From JACCYJ01 sp038198775 (lineage in GTDB: Bacteria > Actinomycetota > Actinomycetes > Propionibacteriales > Nocardioidaceae): a stretch of DNA of 37,519 nt. The notes beneath the pieces were generated by a model. That model was not told the DNA's origin, made no database searches, and worked only from the letters and a program-made list of their open reading frames with translations. Numbering within the stretch: position 1 is the stretch's first letter; each line of letters starts with the position of its first letter. This document shows, piece by piece, positions 14,718 through 22,816 of this stretch. Position numbers and translations under genes: made by a program. The stretch covers positions 1-37,519 of the forward strand of contig JBBPZV010000002.1 of the NCBI GenBank assembly GCA_038198775.1. Direction: 5' to 3'.

Positions 14718-16468
14718 CGGTCCCCCTCGCGGAGCTGCGTCTGCAGGTGACCGTCTCGACCGTCGACGTGCGGCGCGTCGGTGAAGCCGGTCCCCAGCCC
14801 CTCGTTGTCGTCGTGCTCTCGCGCGGAGATCTCCGGGTGGTGCATGTCGAAGGCGGGGCTCTCCGACCGGATCCTTGGCAGCCGTACGAAGTTGTGCCGC
14901 GGCGGCGGGCACGAGGTCGCCCACTCCAGCGACCTGCCCCACCCCCAGGGGTCGTCGACGCCAACGGGAGGGTTGGAGCGCGACTTCCACACGTTGTACA
15001 GGAACGGCAGCGTCGAGGCACCCAGCAAGAACGCGCCGATGGAGGACACCTCGTTGAGCGTCGTCCACCCGTCGCTGGGCAGGTAGTCGGCGATCCTTCG
15101 GGGCATGCCCTTGGCGCCCAGCCAGTGCTGCACCAAGAACGTGGTGTGGAACCCGACGAACAGCATCCAGAAATGGATCTTGCCGAGCCGCTCGTCGAGC
15201 ATGCGCCCGGTGAGCTTTGGCCACCAGAAGTAGAAGCCCGAGAACATCGCGAACACCACGGTGCCGAACACGACGTAGTGGAAGTGGGCGACCACGAAGT
15301 ACGAGTCGGACACCTGGAAGTCCAGCGGCGGGGACGCCAAGATGACACCGGTCAACCCGCCGAAGAGGAACGTCACCAAGAACCCCACAGCCCACAGCAT
15401 CGGAGTGTCCAGGCTCACGGACCCGCCCCACATCGTCCCGATCCAGTTGAAGAACTTGACCCCGGTCGGCACCGCGATCAAGAACGACATAAACGAGAAG
15501 AAGCCAAGGTCGACCGAACCCGTTGTGAACATATGGTGCGCCCACACCGCCACCGACAGCGATGCGATGCTCAACGTCGCGGCGACCAGCCCGACGTAAC
15601 CGAAGACCGGCTTGCGGCTGAACACCGGAAGCACCTCGGTGATGATCCCGAAGAACGGCAACGCGATGATGTAGACCTCGGGGTGGCCGAAGAACCAGAA
15701 CAGGTGCTGCCACAAGATCGCGCCACCGTTGGCGGCGTCGAAGACGTGGGCGCCGAGTCGCCGGTCGGCCTCCAGCATCAGCAGCGCACCGGCGAGGATC
15801 GGGAACGCGATCAGCACCAGCAGGCTGGTGACAAGGATGTTCCAGGTGAAGATCGGCATCCGGAACATCGTCATCCCCGGTGCCCGCATGCAAAAGATCG
15901 TGGTGACGAAGTTGACGGCGCCGAGGATCGTGCCGAGACCGGCCATCCACAGCCCCATCACCCACATGTCCGCCCCGACACCGGGCGAGTTCGCGATGCT
16001 CGTCAACGGCGAGTACGCGTACCAGCCGAAGTCGGCAGCGCCACCGGGCACCAGGAAACCCCCGGCCGCGATCAACCCGCCGAACAAGAACAACCAGTAG
16101 CTGAACATGTTCAGCCGGGGGAACGCGACGTCGGGCGAGCCGATCTGCAGCGGCATGATCGCGTTGGCGAAACCGATGAACAGCGGCGTCGCGAACAACA
16201 ACAACATGATCGTGCCGTGCATGGTGAACAGCTGGTTGTACGTCTCGTCGCTGACGAACTGGTTGCCCGGGCGCGCCAGTTCGGCCCGCATGATCATCGC
16301 CATTGCCCCGGCCAGCAAGAAGAAGGCGAACGAGGTGACGATGTAGAGGTTGCCGATGACCTTGTGGTCGGTGGTGGTCAGGTAGCGGACCGCCATCGTG
16401 CCGAGGCTGGTTCGGGGCCGTTCCCGCACGCCGGTGGTGGTCGCGGTCCGGTCTGCGGTGGCGGTCAC
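14714..16468 (-). CDS. ctaD: Cytochrome c oxidase (aa3) subunit I
   Basis: The 584-residue catalytic subunit. Metal ligands are all present: His84 (FTMHGTIM) for heme a, His262 with cross-linked Tyr266 (WFFGHPEVYI) and His311/His312 (WAHHMF) for CuB, and His395 and His397 (VVAHFHYVV) for heme a3 and heme a. The K-channel PTGVK is at about 334-338. Twelve membrane helices fit the family. A hydrophilic C-terminal extension of about 65 residues (from about 520 to the end) contains HHPEISAREHDDNEGLG, a usual actinobacterial tail. It reduces O2 to water and pumps protons. The GTG start is set by the GTGA overlap with ctaC; its stop overlaps the ctaF start in the same way. Confidence 0.97.
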   Translation of the reverse strand: MTATADRTATTTGVRERPRTSLGTMAVRYLTTTDHKVIGNLYIVTSFAFFLLAGAMAMIMRAELARPGNQFVSDETYNQLFTMHGTIMLLLFATPLFIGFANAIMPLQIGSPDVAFPRLNMFSYWLFLFGGLIAAGGFLVPGGAADFGWYAYSPLTSIANSPGVGADMWVMGLWMAGLGTILGAVNFVTTIFCMRAPGMTMFRMPIFTWNILVTSLLVLIAFPILAGALLMLEADRRLGAHVFDAANGGAILWQHLFWFFGHPEVYIIALPFFGIITEVLPVFSRKPVFGYVGLVAATLSIASLSVAVWAHHMFTTGSVDLGFFSFMSFLIAVPTGVKFFNWIGTMWGGSVSLDTPMLWAVGFLVTFLFGGLTGVILASPPLDFQVSDSYFVVAHFHYVVFGTVVFAMFSGFYFWWPKLTGRMLDERLGKIHFWMLFVGFHTTFLVQHWLGAKGMPRRIADYLPSDGWTTLNEVSSIGAFLLGASTLPFLYNVWKSRSNPPVGVDDPWGWGRSLEWATSCPPPRHNFVRLPRIRSESPAFDMHHPEISAREHDDNEGLGTGFTDAPHVDGRDGHLQTQLREGDR

Positions 16469-17385
16469 CCGGATCCTCCCTCGGTGGTGCCTGCGGTCGT
16501 GAAGGAGTACGCGGACAGCGGCGGCGACCCGACGTTGCCGGCCGCCTCCAGCTCCCGCAGGTGGGCCTCGTAGTCGGCGCGGCTGACGATGTGGACGTCG
16601 AAGAGCATGCGGGAGTGGTAGAGCCCGCACAGCTCAGAACAGTGGCCCCGGAACGTGCCCATGCGTGTCGGCGTCATCGAGAACGCGTTGGTCTTGCCGG
16701 GGATCACGTCGAGCTTGAAGTAGAACTCCGGCAGCCAGAAGGCGTGGACGACGTCGATGGAGTCGAGGGTGAACGTCACCGGCTCGTCCACCGGGAGGTA
16801 GAGCTGGGTGAAGTGGGCGGGGTCGCCGACGTCGTAGACGTCGGTGTTGCCCCCGAGCGCGGGGTCCTTGGTGTAGACGAACGTCCAGTTCCACTTGGCG
16901 GCGATCACGTGGATCTGGTGCGTCCGGCCGCTGTTGTCGGCCGCCGACTGGGCGCTCGCGGAGTTCAGCTCCGAGGTGGACTGGTACGCCCCCGCAGTGA
17001 CCGTGCTCTGCGTCTGGAGCGTGAAGTAGAAAAGCACCGCGACCACGATGATCGGGGCGACCGTGTAGAGCACCTCGATGGGCAGGTTGTAGCGAGTCTG
17101 GCTCGGCACGAAGTCCTCGCTGCGGCGCCGGTAGCGCACGACCGCCCAGATGATCAGGCCCCAGACGAAGACCCCGATGGCGAGGGCCGCCAACCAGCTG
17201 CCGTCCCACAGGTTCCCGGTCGCGTACGCCCGGTCGCTGGCCGGCTCGGGCAGGCCCACCCGGCGGGGCGGGGAGCAGGAGCTGAGCAGCCCGACTGCGG
17301 CGATGCCAGCCAGCGCCCACCCGGGGTTCCGACGACGCCGCGCGGGGACACCAGTTCCGCCGCGGGCGGGAGGTTGAGAACCCAC
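16465..17385 (-). CDS. ctaC: Cytochrome c oxidase (aa3) subunit II, lipoprotein
   Basis: A 306-residue subunit. The signal peptide ends in LLSSC with the lipidated Cys37; two membrane helices follow (about 63-84 and 105-122), then the CuA cupredoxin domain with His214 (DVVHAFW), Cys249, Glu251, Cys253, His257 and Met260 in GHCSELCGLYHSRM. It receives electrons from QcrC. The GTG start at 17385 has AGGAAGG 8 nt upstream; the open frame extends to 17769 but that part overlaps the adenosine kinase gene and is rejected. The upstream 95 bp hold a palindrome over a likely -10. It begins the ctaCDF operon. Confidence 0.96.
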   Translation of the reverse strand: MGSQPPARGGTGVPARRRRNPGWALAGIAAVGLLSSCSPPRRVGLPEPASDRAYATGNLWDGSWLAALAIGVFVWGLIIWAVVRYRRRSEDFVPSQTRYNLPIEVLYTVAPIIVVAVLFYFTLQTQSTVTAGAYQSTSELNSASAQSAADNSGRTHQIHVIAAKWNWTFVYTKDPALGGNTDVYDVGDPAHFTQLYLPVDEPVTFTLDSIDVVHAFWLPEFYFKLDVIPGKTNAFSMTPTRMGTFRGHCSELCGLYHSRMLFDVHIVSRADYEAHLRELEAAGNVGSPPLSAYSFTTAGTTEGGSG

Positions 17386-17428
17386 GCAGTGCGCCTTCCT
17401 GGTCGGTCCTTGGTCGGTGCGCTTGGCG

Positions 17429-17446
17429 CTGGAGACGATACTCCAG
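17429..17446 (-). promoter_or_regulatory. ctaC promoter with palindrome over the -10
   Basis: Minus-strand CTGGAGTATCGTCTCCAG is a perfect 6-bp inverted repeat (CTGGAG/CTCCAG) whose 6-nt centre TATCGT matches the TANNNT -10 consensus. A repressor bound here would block RNA polymerase. Two direct copies of ACCGACCA lie between this site and the ctaC ribosome site. Confidence 0.45.
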
Positions 17447-17479
17447 CAGACCGGCGGAGCGCCGGACAGGTAGGGGCGG

Positions 17480-18466
17480 TCAGGCCCCGGTGAGCCGAAG
17501 TCGTCCTGCCGCCTCGCTGGCCGCGTCCGGCCCGTACGCACCGGCCATCCGGCGCCAGAACGCACCGGGTTCCAGCTCGTACTCCTGGGTGCCTGTCGTC
17601 TCGACCACCCCGGCGGCCAGCGTGCACCCCACCTGTGCCGCGCGGCGCAGGTCGAGGCCGGAGGCGACGGCGGCGAGGAAGCCGGCGCGGAAGCTGTCCC
17701 CGACACCAGTGGGGTCCACCGCGGCGACGTCGGGGATCGCCGGCACCTCCACGTCAGGGTGACCGGCACGGTGCACGCGGACCCCGTCGGCGCCGTGGGT
17801 CACCACCTGGACGTCGACCCTGGCCCGGATCTCGGCGGCGTCCCATCCGGTCTTCTGGGCGGTGAGCGCGGCCTCGTAGTCGTTGCTGAACAGGTACGCC
17901 GCACCGTCGACGAGCCGCCGGATGAAGGGGCCGTCGGCCCACGCCAGCTGCTGCGACGGGTCGGCCGCGAACGGGTACCCACGTTGCCGGCACTCGTCGG
18001 TGTGCCGCAGCATCGCTGCCGGGTCGTTGGGGCTGACGACGACGAGATCCAGCCCGCCGGCCCGCTCCGCTATCGGTCCCAGCTCGATGCCGCGCGCCTC
18101 GCTCATCGCGCCGGCGTAGAAGGAGGCGATCTGCGCCATCGCGGCGTCGGTGGTGCAGACGAACCTCGCGGTGTGCCGGGTCGCTGAGACGTGCACGGCC
18201 GAGCAGTCGACGCCGTGGCGCTCGAGCCACGACCGGTAGTCGGCGAAGTCCTCTCCCACCGCGCCCACGAGCAGTGGACGCGCGCCCAGGCAGCCGAGCC
18301 CGAAGGCGATGTTGGCGGCGCAGCCGCCACGACGAACCTCGAGATCCTCCACCAGGAACGACAACGCCAGCTTGTCGAGCTGGTCGACCACGAGGGAGTC
18401 GGCAAACTTCCCTGGGAAGCGCATCAGGTGGTCGGTCGCGATCGACCCGGTCACCGCGATGGCCAC
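17480..18466 (-). CDS. adoK: PfkB-family carbohydrate kinase, probable adenosine kinase
   Basis: A 328-residue ribokinase-fold enzyme. It has the substrate-side motif RGGCAANIAFGLGCLG (about 46-61) and the ATP/anion-hole signature DPTGVGDSFRAGF (251-263) with catalytic Asp257. Length and position (between ctaC and the HesB and glycerate kinase genes) match M. tuberculosis Rv2202c, which was shown to be an adenosine kinase; the segment DPSQQLAW also fits that subgroup. It would phosphorylate adenosine to AMP in the cytoplasm. From the sequence alone another sugar kinase activity cannot be excluded. A GTG start is used; no strong ribosome site is seen, and it may be read with the upstream erpA gene 26 bp away. 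Confidence 0.82.
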   Translation of the reverse strand: MAIAVTGSIATDHLMRFPGKFADSLVVDQLDKLALSFLVEDLEVRRGGCAANIAFGLGCLGARPLLVGAVGEDFADYRSWLERHGVDCSAVHVSATRHTARFVCTTDAAMAQIASFYAGAMSEARGIELGPIAERAGGLDLVVVSPNDPAAMLRHTDECRQRGYPFAADPSQQLAWADGPFIRRLVDGAAYLFSNDYEAALTAQKTGWDAAEIRARVDVQVVTHGADGVRVHRAGHPDVEVPAIPDVAAVDPTGVGDSFRAGFLAAVASGLDLRRAAQVGCTLAAGVVETTGTQEYELEPGAFWRRMAGAYGPDAASEAAGRLRLTGA

Positions 18467-18492
18467 GGCTGTCCGCCGGGGTCAGGCGGCGG

Positions 18493-18858
18493 TCAGTGGA
18501 ACGAGTCGCCGCAGGCGCAGGACCCGGTGGCGTTGGGGTTGTCGATGGTGAACCCCTGCTTCTCGATCGTGTCGACGAAGTCGATGGTCGCCCCGAGGAG
18601 GTACGGCTGGCTCATCCGGTCGACGACGAGCCCGACGCCGTCGAAGTCGCGGACAACGTCGCCGTCGAGGTGCCGCTCGTCGAAGAACAGCTGGTATCGC
18701 AGCCCGGAGCAGCCGCCCGGCTGCACGGCGATGCGCAGCCGCAGGTCGTCGCGACCCTCCTGGGCGAGCAGGCTCTTCACCTTCCCGGCGGCGGTTGCGG
18801 TGACGGTCACCCCGTCGGTGGGGGCCGAAGCCTGGACCGTCTCGCCCTGAACGCTCAT
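18493..18858 (-). CDS. erpA: HesB/IscA/ErpA-type iron-sulfur cluster carrier
   Basis: A 121-residue A-type carrier. The three conserved cysteines are Cys50 (QPGGCSGLRY) and Cys114/Cys116 (GSCACGDSF), the family's cluster-binding set. The extra ~15 N-terminal residues are variable. It carries Fe-S clusters to apo-proteins; the nearby Rieske protein and other Fe-S enzymes are possible clients, but this is inference. The start ATG 18858 has GGAG about 8 nt upstream (GGAGACGGGTAG-ATG). It matches Rv2204c in position. The 115-bp upstream gap after the glycerate kinase gene holds no clear promoter, though a minus-strand CAGAAT is a weak candidate. Confidence 0.92.
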   Translation of the reverse strand: MSVQGETVQASAPTDGVTVTATAAGKVKSLLAQEGRDDLRLRIAVQPGGCSGLRYQLFFDERHLDGDVVRDFDGVGLVVDRMSQPYLLGATIDFVDTIEKQGFTIDNPNATGSCACGDSFH

Positions 18859-18973
18859 CTACCCGTCTCCTGTGCGATCGACAACCTGCCTGTCTTCAAC
18901 GCCTCAGTCCGGCGCGCATTCCCATTCTGGCACAGCGACCGCGGCCAGCGGCCTGGCGCAGGCCTACTCCGGC

Positions 18974-20083
18974 TCAGCGCGACCAGGTGCGGGCCACCCG
19001 TTCCGCCGTCATCGCCAGGCTCTGCCAGGGGTCGGAGACCGCACGCTCGGCGCCGACCAGGTCGCTGACCGAGTACGCCGACTCGATACCCATCGTGCGC
19101 ATCTCGCGGGCTCCCACGAGCACCCGCCCGGCGACGACCACGCAGGGACGCAGCACGCTGGTTGCCAGCACCGCGATCCCGGAGACGACCTTGCCCGAGC
19201 GCGAGGAGAAGTCGAAGCTTCCCTCCCCGGTGACCACGAGGTCGCAGGCCGCGGCCCGCACCGGGATCCCGACGGCGTCCGCCACCAGGTCGACGCCGCG
19301 GATGCGTTCGGCTCCGAGCGCGAGCAGGGCGAACCCGAGGCCTCCCCCGGCGCCGGCGCCGGGCGCGTCGGCCCGCTTGCGCTCGGCCACGCCGGCTCCG
19401 AAGGTCGCCACGACGAAGCGTTCGAGGACCGCGTCGACGGCCATCACCTGTTCGCTGGGCAGCCCCTTCTGCGGGCCGTACGCCTTGGTGGCGCCGAACA
19501 TCCCGAGCAGGGGGTTGTCGACATCGGTGGCGGCGACCAGCTCGACTCCAGACAGCCGCCTTCGGGCCGCGCTCAGGTCGACGGCGCCGACGTGTCGCAG
19601 GCCGCTGGGACCCGAGCAGAGGTCGGCATCTGACTCGGCGCCCAGGGCCGCCAACAGTCCAGCCCCGGCATCGTTGGTGGCGCTTCCACCCAGCCCGACG
19701 ACCACCCGGGCCGCCCCGGCATCGACCGCAGCCGCGACGAGCTCCCCCACACCGCGCGTCGAGGCATGGTGTGGGTCCCGCACCTCGTCGCCGACCAGAT
19801 GCAACCCGCAGGCCTGGGCCGACTCGACGTACGCCGTGCCGTCGCACAGCAGCAGTGTGGCCGGCGCGGGTGCGCCGAGCGGACCGGTGACCGTGACGGC
19901 CAGCAGGCTGCCACCCACGGCCGCCGACATGACGTCGACGAACCCGGGTCCGCCGTCCGACATCGGGCAGCGGTCGACCGCGTCGGCAGGCGCCCAGGTT
20001 CGCCAGCCGGCGGCGATGGCGTCCGCGGCCTCGGTGGCGCTGAGCGTCCCCGCGAACTTGTCCGGGGCGAGCAGGACGAGCAC
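18974..20083 (-). CDS. glxK: Glycerate kinase
   Basis: A 369-residue enzyme of the GlxK family, phosphorylating glycerate (to 2-phosphoglycerate in most members) with ATP. Family motifs are the N-terminal APDKFAGTLSA (6-16), the PMSDGGPGF block (40-48), VGLGGSATNDAGAG (about 128-141), YGPQKG and VVTGEGSFD. The length is normal. The start at GTG 20083 is placed by the family N-terminus; GGGGAG abuts it directly, too close to act as a ribosome site, and CACACT six nt before it is a weak -10, so the message may be leaderless. It diverges from the GNAT gene with only 32 bp between start codons. It matches Rv2205c in gene order. Confidence 0.93.
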   Translation of the reverse strand: MLVLLAPDKFAGTLSATEAADAIAAGWRTWAPADAVDRCPMSDGGPGFVDVMSAAVGGSLLAVTVTGPLGAPAPATLLLCDGTAYVESAQACGLHLVGDEVRDPHHASTRGVGELVAAAVDAGAARVVVGLGGSATNDAGAGLLAALGAESDADLCSGPSGLRHVGAVDLSAARRRLSGVELVAATDVDNPLLGMFGATKAYGPQKGLPSEQVMAVDAVLERFVVATFGAGVAERKRADAPGAGAGGGLGFALLALGAERIRGVDLVADAVGIPVRAAACDLVVTGEGSFDFSSRSGKVVSGIAVLATSVLRPCVVVAGRVLVGAREMRTMGIESAYSVSDLVGAERAVSDPWQSLAMTAERVARTWSR

Positions 20084-20103
20084 CTCCCCAGTGTGGCCCT
20101 CAC

Positions 20104-20109
20104 TACGGT
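20104..20109 (+). promoter_or_regulatory. -10 element (TACGGT) of a probable leaderless promoter
   Basis: TACGGT ends 6 nt before GTG 20116. The whole divergent gap is 32 bp, so the -35 region of each promoter must lie inside the opposite gene. Confidence 0.55.
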
Positions 20110-20115
20110 GGGGCC

Positions 20116-20988
20116 GTGCTGATCCGGCCGCTCCGCAGCGGCGACATCGCGGCCGCCGAACAGGTCACGGCGCAAGCCTTCCTCGCCTTGGACGCCACCT
20201 CTCCGAACGCCGACCTCCCCTCCCGCAGGGACCCGGGCGCACGCGCCATGCGCTGGCGAGAACGCGCCGAGCACCTGCTGCGCCACGACCCGGGCGGCTG
20301 CTGGGTGGCCGAGGAGGACGGCGTCGTCGTCGGTGTGGCGTTGGCGTTGCGGCGGGAGGGACTGTGGGGGCTGTCGTCGTACGGCGTGCTCCCCGCGCTG
20401 CAGGGGCACGGGATCGGCGGGGCGCTGCTGGACGCCGCGATCGGTCACGGAGTGGGATGCCTGCGCGGCATGATCTGTTCGTCGCACGACCCGAGGGCCG
20501 CCCGGCGCTACCGCGGCGCCGGCTTCAAGCTGCATCCGGCGATGCGGCTGTCCGGGCGGGTCGACCGCGGCCTCCTGCCCGTCGTCGAGGGGGTACGGGA
20601 AGGCTCGGCCGGCGACCTGGAGCTGTGCGCGTCGGTCGACCGGCAGGTGCGTGGCGCCGATCACGGCCCCGACCACCTGCTGCTGCTCGCGCAGTCCACC
20701 CTGCTGGTCGCCGACCAGCTCACCGGCTCCGGCTACTGCTTCACCGGACCCGACGGCCCAGAGCTGCTCGCCGCGACGTCGAGACGCCTCGCCAGCCGAC
20801 TGCTGTGGGAGGCCCTGGTCCGCACCGACCCGGAAGGCGACATCGGCTTCGGCGACGTCACCGCCGAGCAGGACTGGGCCGTGGACATCGGGCTGGCCGC
20901 CGGGCTGGCGGTGCACAACGAGGGCTACCTGTGCCTGCGGCACATGCGCCCACCGACGCCGTACCTGCCCTCGGCTCGGTTCATGTGA
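20116..20988 (+). CDS. GNAT family N-acetyltransferase, probably two-domain
   Basis: A 290-residue protein. Residues 1-150 form a GNAT domain beginning MLIRPLRSGDIAAAEQV, with the acetyl-CoA loop LPALQGHGIGGALLDAAI (about 92-109; the Q/RxxGxG/A motif is QGHGIGG) and the terminal ARRYRGAGFKLHPAMRL. Residues 160-290 have the same size and an alpha/beta look but lack an acetyl-CoA loop, as in tandem GNAT proteins with one degenerate half. The acceptor cannot be told from the sequence. It starts at GTG 20116, probably on a leaderless mRNA, and converges on pspAB with a 10-bp gap that includes a 12-bp palindrome (20997-21008). Confidence 0.82.
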   Translation: MLIRPLRSGDIAAAEQVTAQAFLALDATSPNADLPSRRDPGARAMRWRERAEHLLRHDPGGCWVAEEDGVVVGVALALRREGLWGLSSYGVLPALQGHGIGGALLDAAIGHGVGCLRGMICSSHDPRAARRYRGAGFKLHPAMRLSGRVDRGLLPVVEGVREGSAGDLELCASVDRQVRGADHGPDHLLLLAQSTLLVADQLTGSGYCFTGPDGPELLAATSRRLASRLLWEALVRTDPEGDIGFGDVTAEQDWAVDIGLAAGLAVHNEGYLCLRHMRPPTPYLPSARFM

Positions 20989-20998
20989 CGCCGGTCGC

Positions 20999-21571
20999 TC
21001 AGCTGAGCCCTGGCGCACCCCACAGCGCCAGCCAGCGGGGCAGGTCCGGCTCGATCGGGAGGTCACCGGCCACCAGCCCGCGCACCTGCAGCTCCAGCGC
21101 ATTGTCGCGGCGCTCCCCCGGCCGGGGAGCGAACGGGTAGTAGGAGCCCCGCTTGTAGAGGTAGACGAGCCCGAGCGTCTCGCCCTCCGCACCGCGGAAG
21201 CCCACCTGCGAGCACAGCAGCGACGAGCCGAAGCCGTTGTCCTCGAGCGTGCGGTTGACCGCGTGAAGCTCGGTCACCAGCGCGGAGACGTCCTCGGGTG
21301 GCTGCCGGCACACCAGCCAGGTGAAGCCGTACGAGTCCTCGCAGCGTTCGACGGCGGGTCCGCCGTCGGCGTCGAGCAGCTGCCGGACGTCGGTCTGCAT
21401 CGTGGCGAAGGCGGCGCCCTCGTTGGCGCGGTAGCACACCGCACCCACCCCGGTCGGCGTGAACCCCCCGCCGGCCTGCAGGGTGAGCGCGGCCTGTGGG
21501 ATCGCGAACAGCGCGTCGAGGTTGGGCTTGACCGGCTTCGCGCGGCCGAGCAGGGCGTCGAGCAGCTTCAC
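20999..21571 (-). CDS. pspAB: PspA-associated protein PspAB
   Basis: A 190-residue soluble protein starting MKLLDALLGRAKPVKPNLDALFAIPQAALTLQ, typical of the PspAB family found with actinobacterial PspA. Other conserved segments are YGFTWLVCRQPPEDVSALVTELHAVN and YLYKRGSYYPFAP. The exact biochemical role is unknown; in gene-neighbourhood studies it goes with PspA, PspAA and HtpX in envelope stress. The GTG at 21571 overlaps the htpX stop by 4 nt (GTGA). It is the last gene of this operon. Confidence 0.85.
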   Translation of the reverse strand: MKLLDALLGRAKPVKPNLDALFAIPQAALTLQAGGGFTPTGVGAVCYRANEGAAFATMQTDVRQLLDADGGPAVERCEDSYGFTWLVCRQPPEDVSALVTELHAVNRTLEDNGFGSSLLCSQVGFRGAEGETLGLVYLYKRGSYYPFAPRPGERRDNALELQVRGLVAGDLPIEPDLPRWLALWGAPGLS

Positions 21572-22467
21572 AACGGGCGGCCGAGCTGCGCCGACACCTT
21601 CGCCAGCTGCTCCAGCCGCTGCTCCAGCGGCGGGTGCGTTGCGATCAGGCCGGTCAACGACGCCGAGCGGACGGCGGGGGCGAAGAAGAACGCGTTCATC
21701 GACTCCGCCGCGCGCAGGTCCCGGGTCGGGATGCGTGCCATGTCGCCGCTGATCTTGACCAGCGCGGAGGCCAGCGCAGACGGACGGCCGGTGAGGAACG
21801 CGCCGCACCGGTCGGCCGAGAGCTCGCGGTAGCGCGACAGGGCCCGGGTCAGCAAGAAGCTGATCACATAGACGAGGATGCTGACCAGCCAGATGACGAG
21901 GAACGCGGCGGCGCCGTTGCGGTCGCGACCGCGGCCGCCACCGAAGTACAGCCCCCAGCGGGTGATGAAGCCGGCGAGCAGGCCGAGGGCGGACGCGACC
22001 GTCATCACCGCCACGTCCCGGTTGGCAACGTGGGCGAGCTCGTGGCTGAGCACGCCCTCGAGCTCCTCGGCGTCGAGGCGCCGCAGCACCCCGGTGGTCA
22101 CACAGACGACGGCGTGGTCGGGCGAGCGGCCGGTCGCGAACGCGTTCGGCAGGTCGGTGTCGGCGATCGCCACCCTCGGCTTGGGCATGTCGGCCAGTGC
22201 CACGAGCCGGTCGATCATCCCGTGCAGCTCAGGCGCCTGCTCGGGAGTGACCACCTTGGCGCGCATCGACGCCAGCGCCATCTTGTCGGAGAAGTACCAC
22301 TGCGCCCAGGCCAGGCCGACCACGATGACCAGGCCGAAGACGATCGAGCCGGACGCGTACACGAGGTACGCGCCGAACCCCAGATAGAGCACCGCGAGCA
22401 GGAAGCCGACCAGTCCCATCCGGACGGTCAGTCCCCGGTCGCTCTGGAACCGCGTGCGTGCCACCAC
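21568..22467 (-). CDS. htpX: HtpX-like M48 membrane zinc metalloprotease
   Basis: A 299-residue integral membrane protease of the M48B (HtpX) type. The zinc site is SHELAHV (HELAH, 142-146) with Glu215 in SRYRELSADR. Hydrophobic segments are near 17-35, 39-56, 153-170 and 187-207. HtpX degrades damaged membrane proteins; here it sits within the psp operon, between pspAA and pspAB. Two GTG codons stand in tandem at 22467 and 22464; either may be used, with AGG-rich sequence just upstream. The gap to pspAA is 64 bp. Confidence 0.93.
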   Translation of the reverse strand: MVARTRFQSDRGLTVRMGLVGFLLAVLYLGFGAYLVYASGSIVFGLVIVVGLAWAQWYFSDKMALASMRAKVVTPEQAPELHGMIDRLVALADMPKPRVAIADTDLPNAFATGRSPDHAVVCVTTGVLRRLDAEELEGVLSHELAHVANRDVAVMTVASALGLLAGFITRWGLYFGGGRGRDRNGAAAFLVIWLVSILVYVISFLLTRALSRYRELSADRCGAFLTGRPSALASALVKISGDMARIPTRDLRAAESMNAFFFAPAVRSASLTGLIATHPPLEQRLEQLAKVSAQLGRPL

Positions 22468-22531
22468 ACCACCTTGCCTCTCGAAGGGAAAACGACGCAG
22501 CCGCAGCGGTTGTTCCGGCTCGGCGCCCGGC

Positions 22532-22816
22532 TCAGGTGGGGTCGGGGATGAGGCCCTCGTCGCCCAGCAGGGCGCGGACCTCCGCCACGGAGGCGTCCGC
22601 CGGAGGCAGGATCAGGTCGGAGTCGACCAGGGAGTCGTCCGGAACCGGCGTGCCCCGTTGGCGCACGGCGTCCAGCAACGCGCTCAACGCGGCCCGGAAC
22701 CGCGGCTCCTCGCCGTCCTCGACGGCGGCCTCGAGCTCCCCGTCGAGCCGGTTGAGGGCCGCCAGGTCCGCGTCGTCCACCTCGTACTGGCCCTCGCTCA
22801 TGATGCGGACGATCAT
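22532..22816 (-). CDS. pspAA: PspA-associated protein PspAA
   Basis: A 94-residue acidic protein starting MIVRIMSEGQYEVDDADLAALNRLDGEL, matching the PspAA family that accompanies PspA in actinobacteria. The N-terminal half is the conserved part; the C-terminus (LLGDEGLIPDPT) is also typical. It has no membrane segment. It probably binds or modulates PspA at the membrane, but the mechanism is not known. The ATG at 22816 overlaps the pspA stop by 4 nt (ATGA), implying matched expression. Confidence 0.87.
   Translation of the reverse strand: MIVRIMSEGQYEVDDADLAALNRLDGELEAAVEDGEEPRFRAALSALLDAVRQRGTPVPDDSLVDSDLILPPADASVAEVRALLGDEGLIPDPT

Noticed and set aside
12985..15348. A 787-residue open frame joining the L,D-transpeptidase to upstream sequence
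   Set aside because: The upstream part is an antisense or out-of-frame reading of ctaF and ctaD; the lipoprotein signal and GGAGG site place the true start at 14229.
20997..21008. GCTCAGCTGAGC palindrome between the GNAT gene and pspAB as a terminator
   Set aside because: It is a palindrome with no room for a loop, so only a very short stem could form; evidence is too weak to call.
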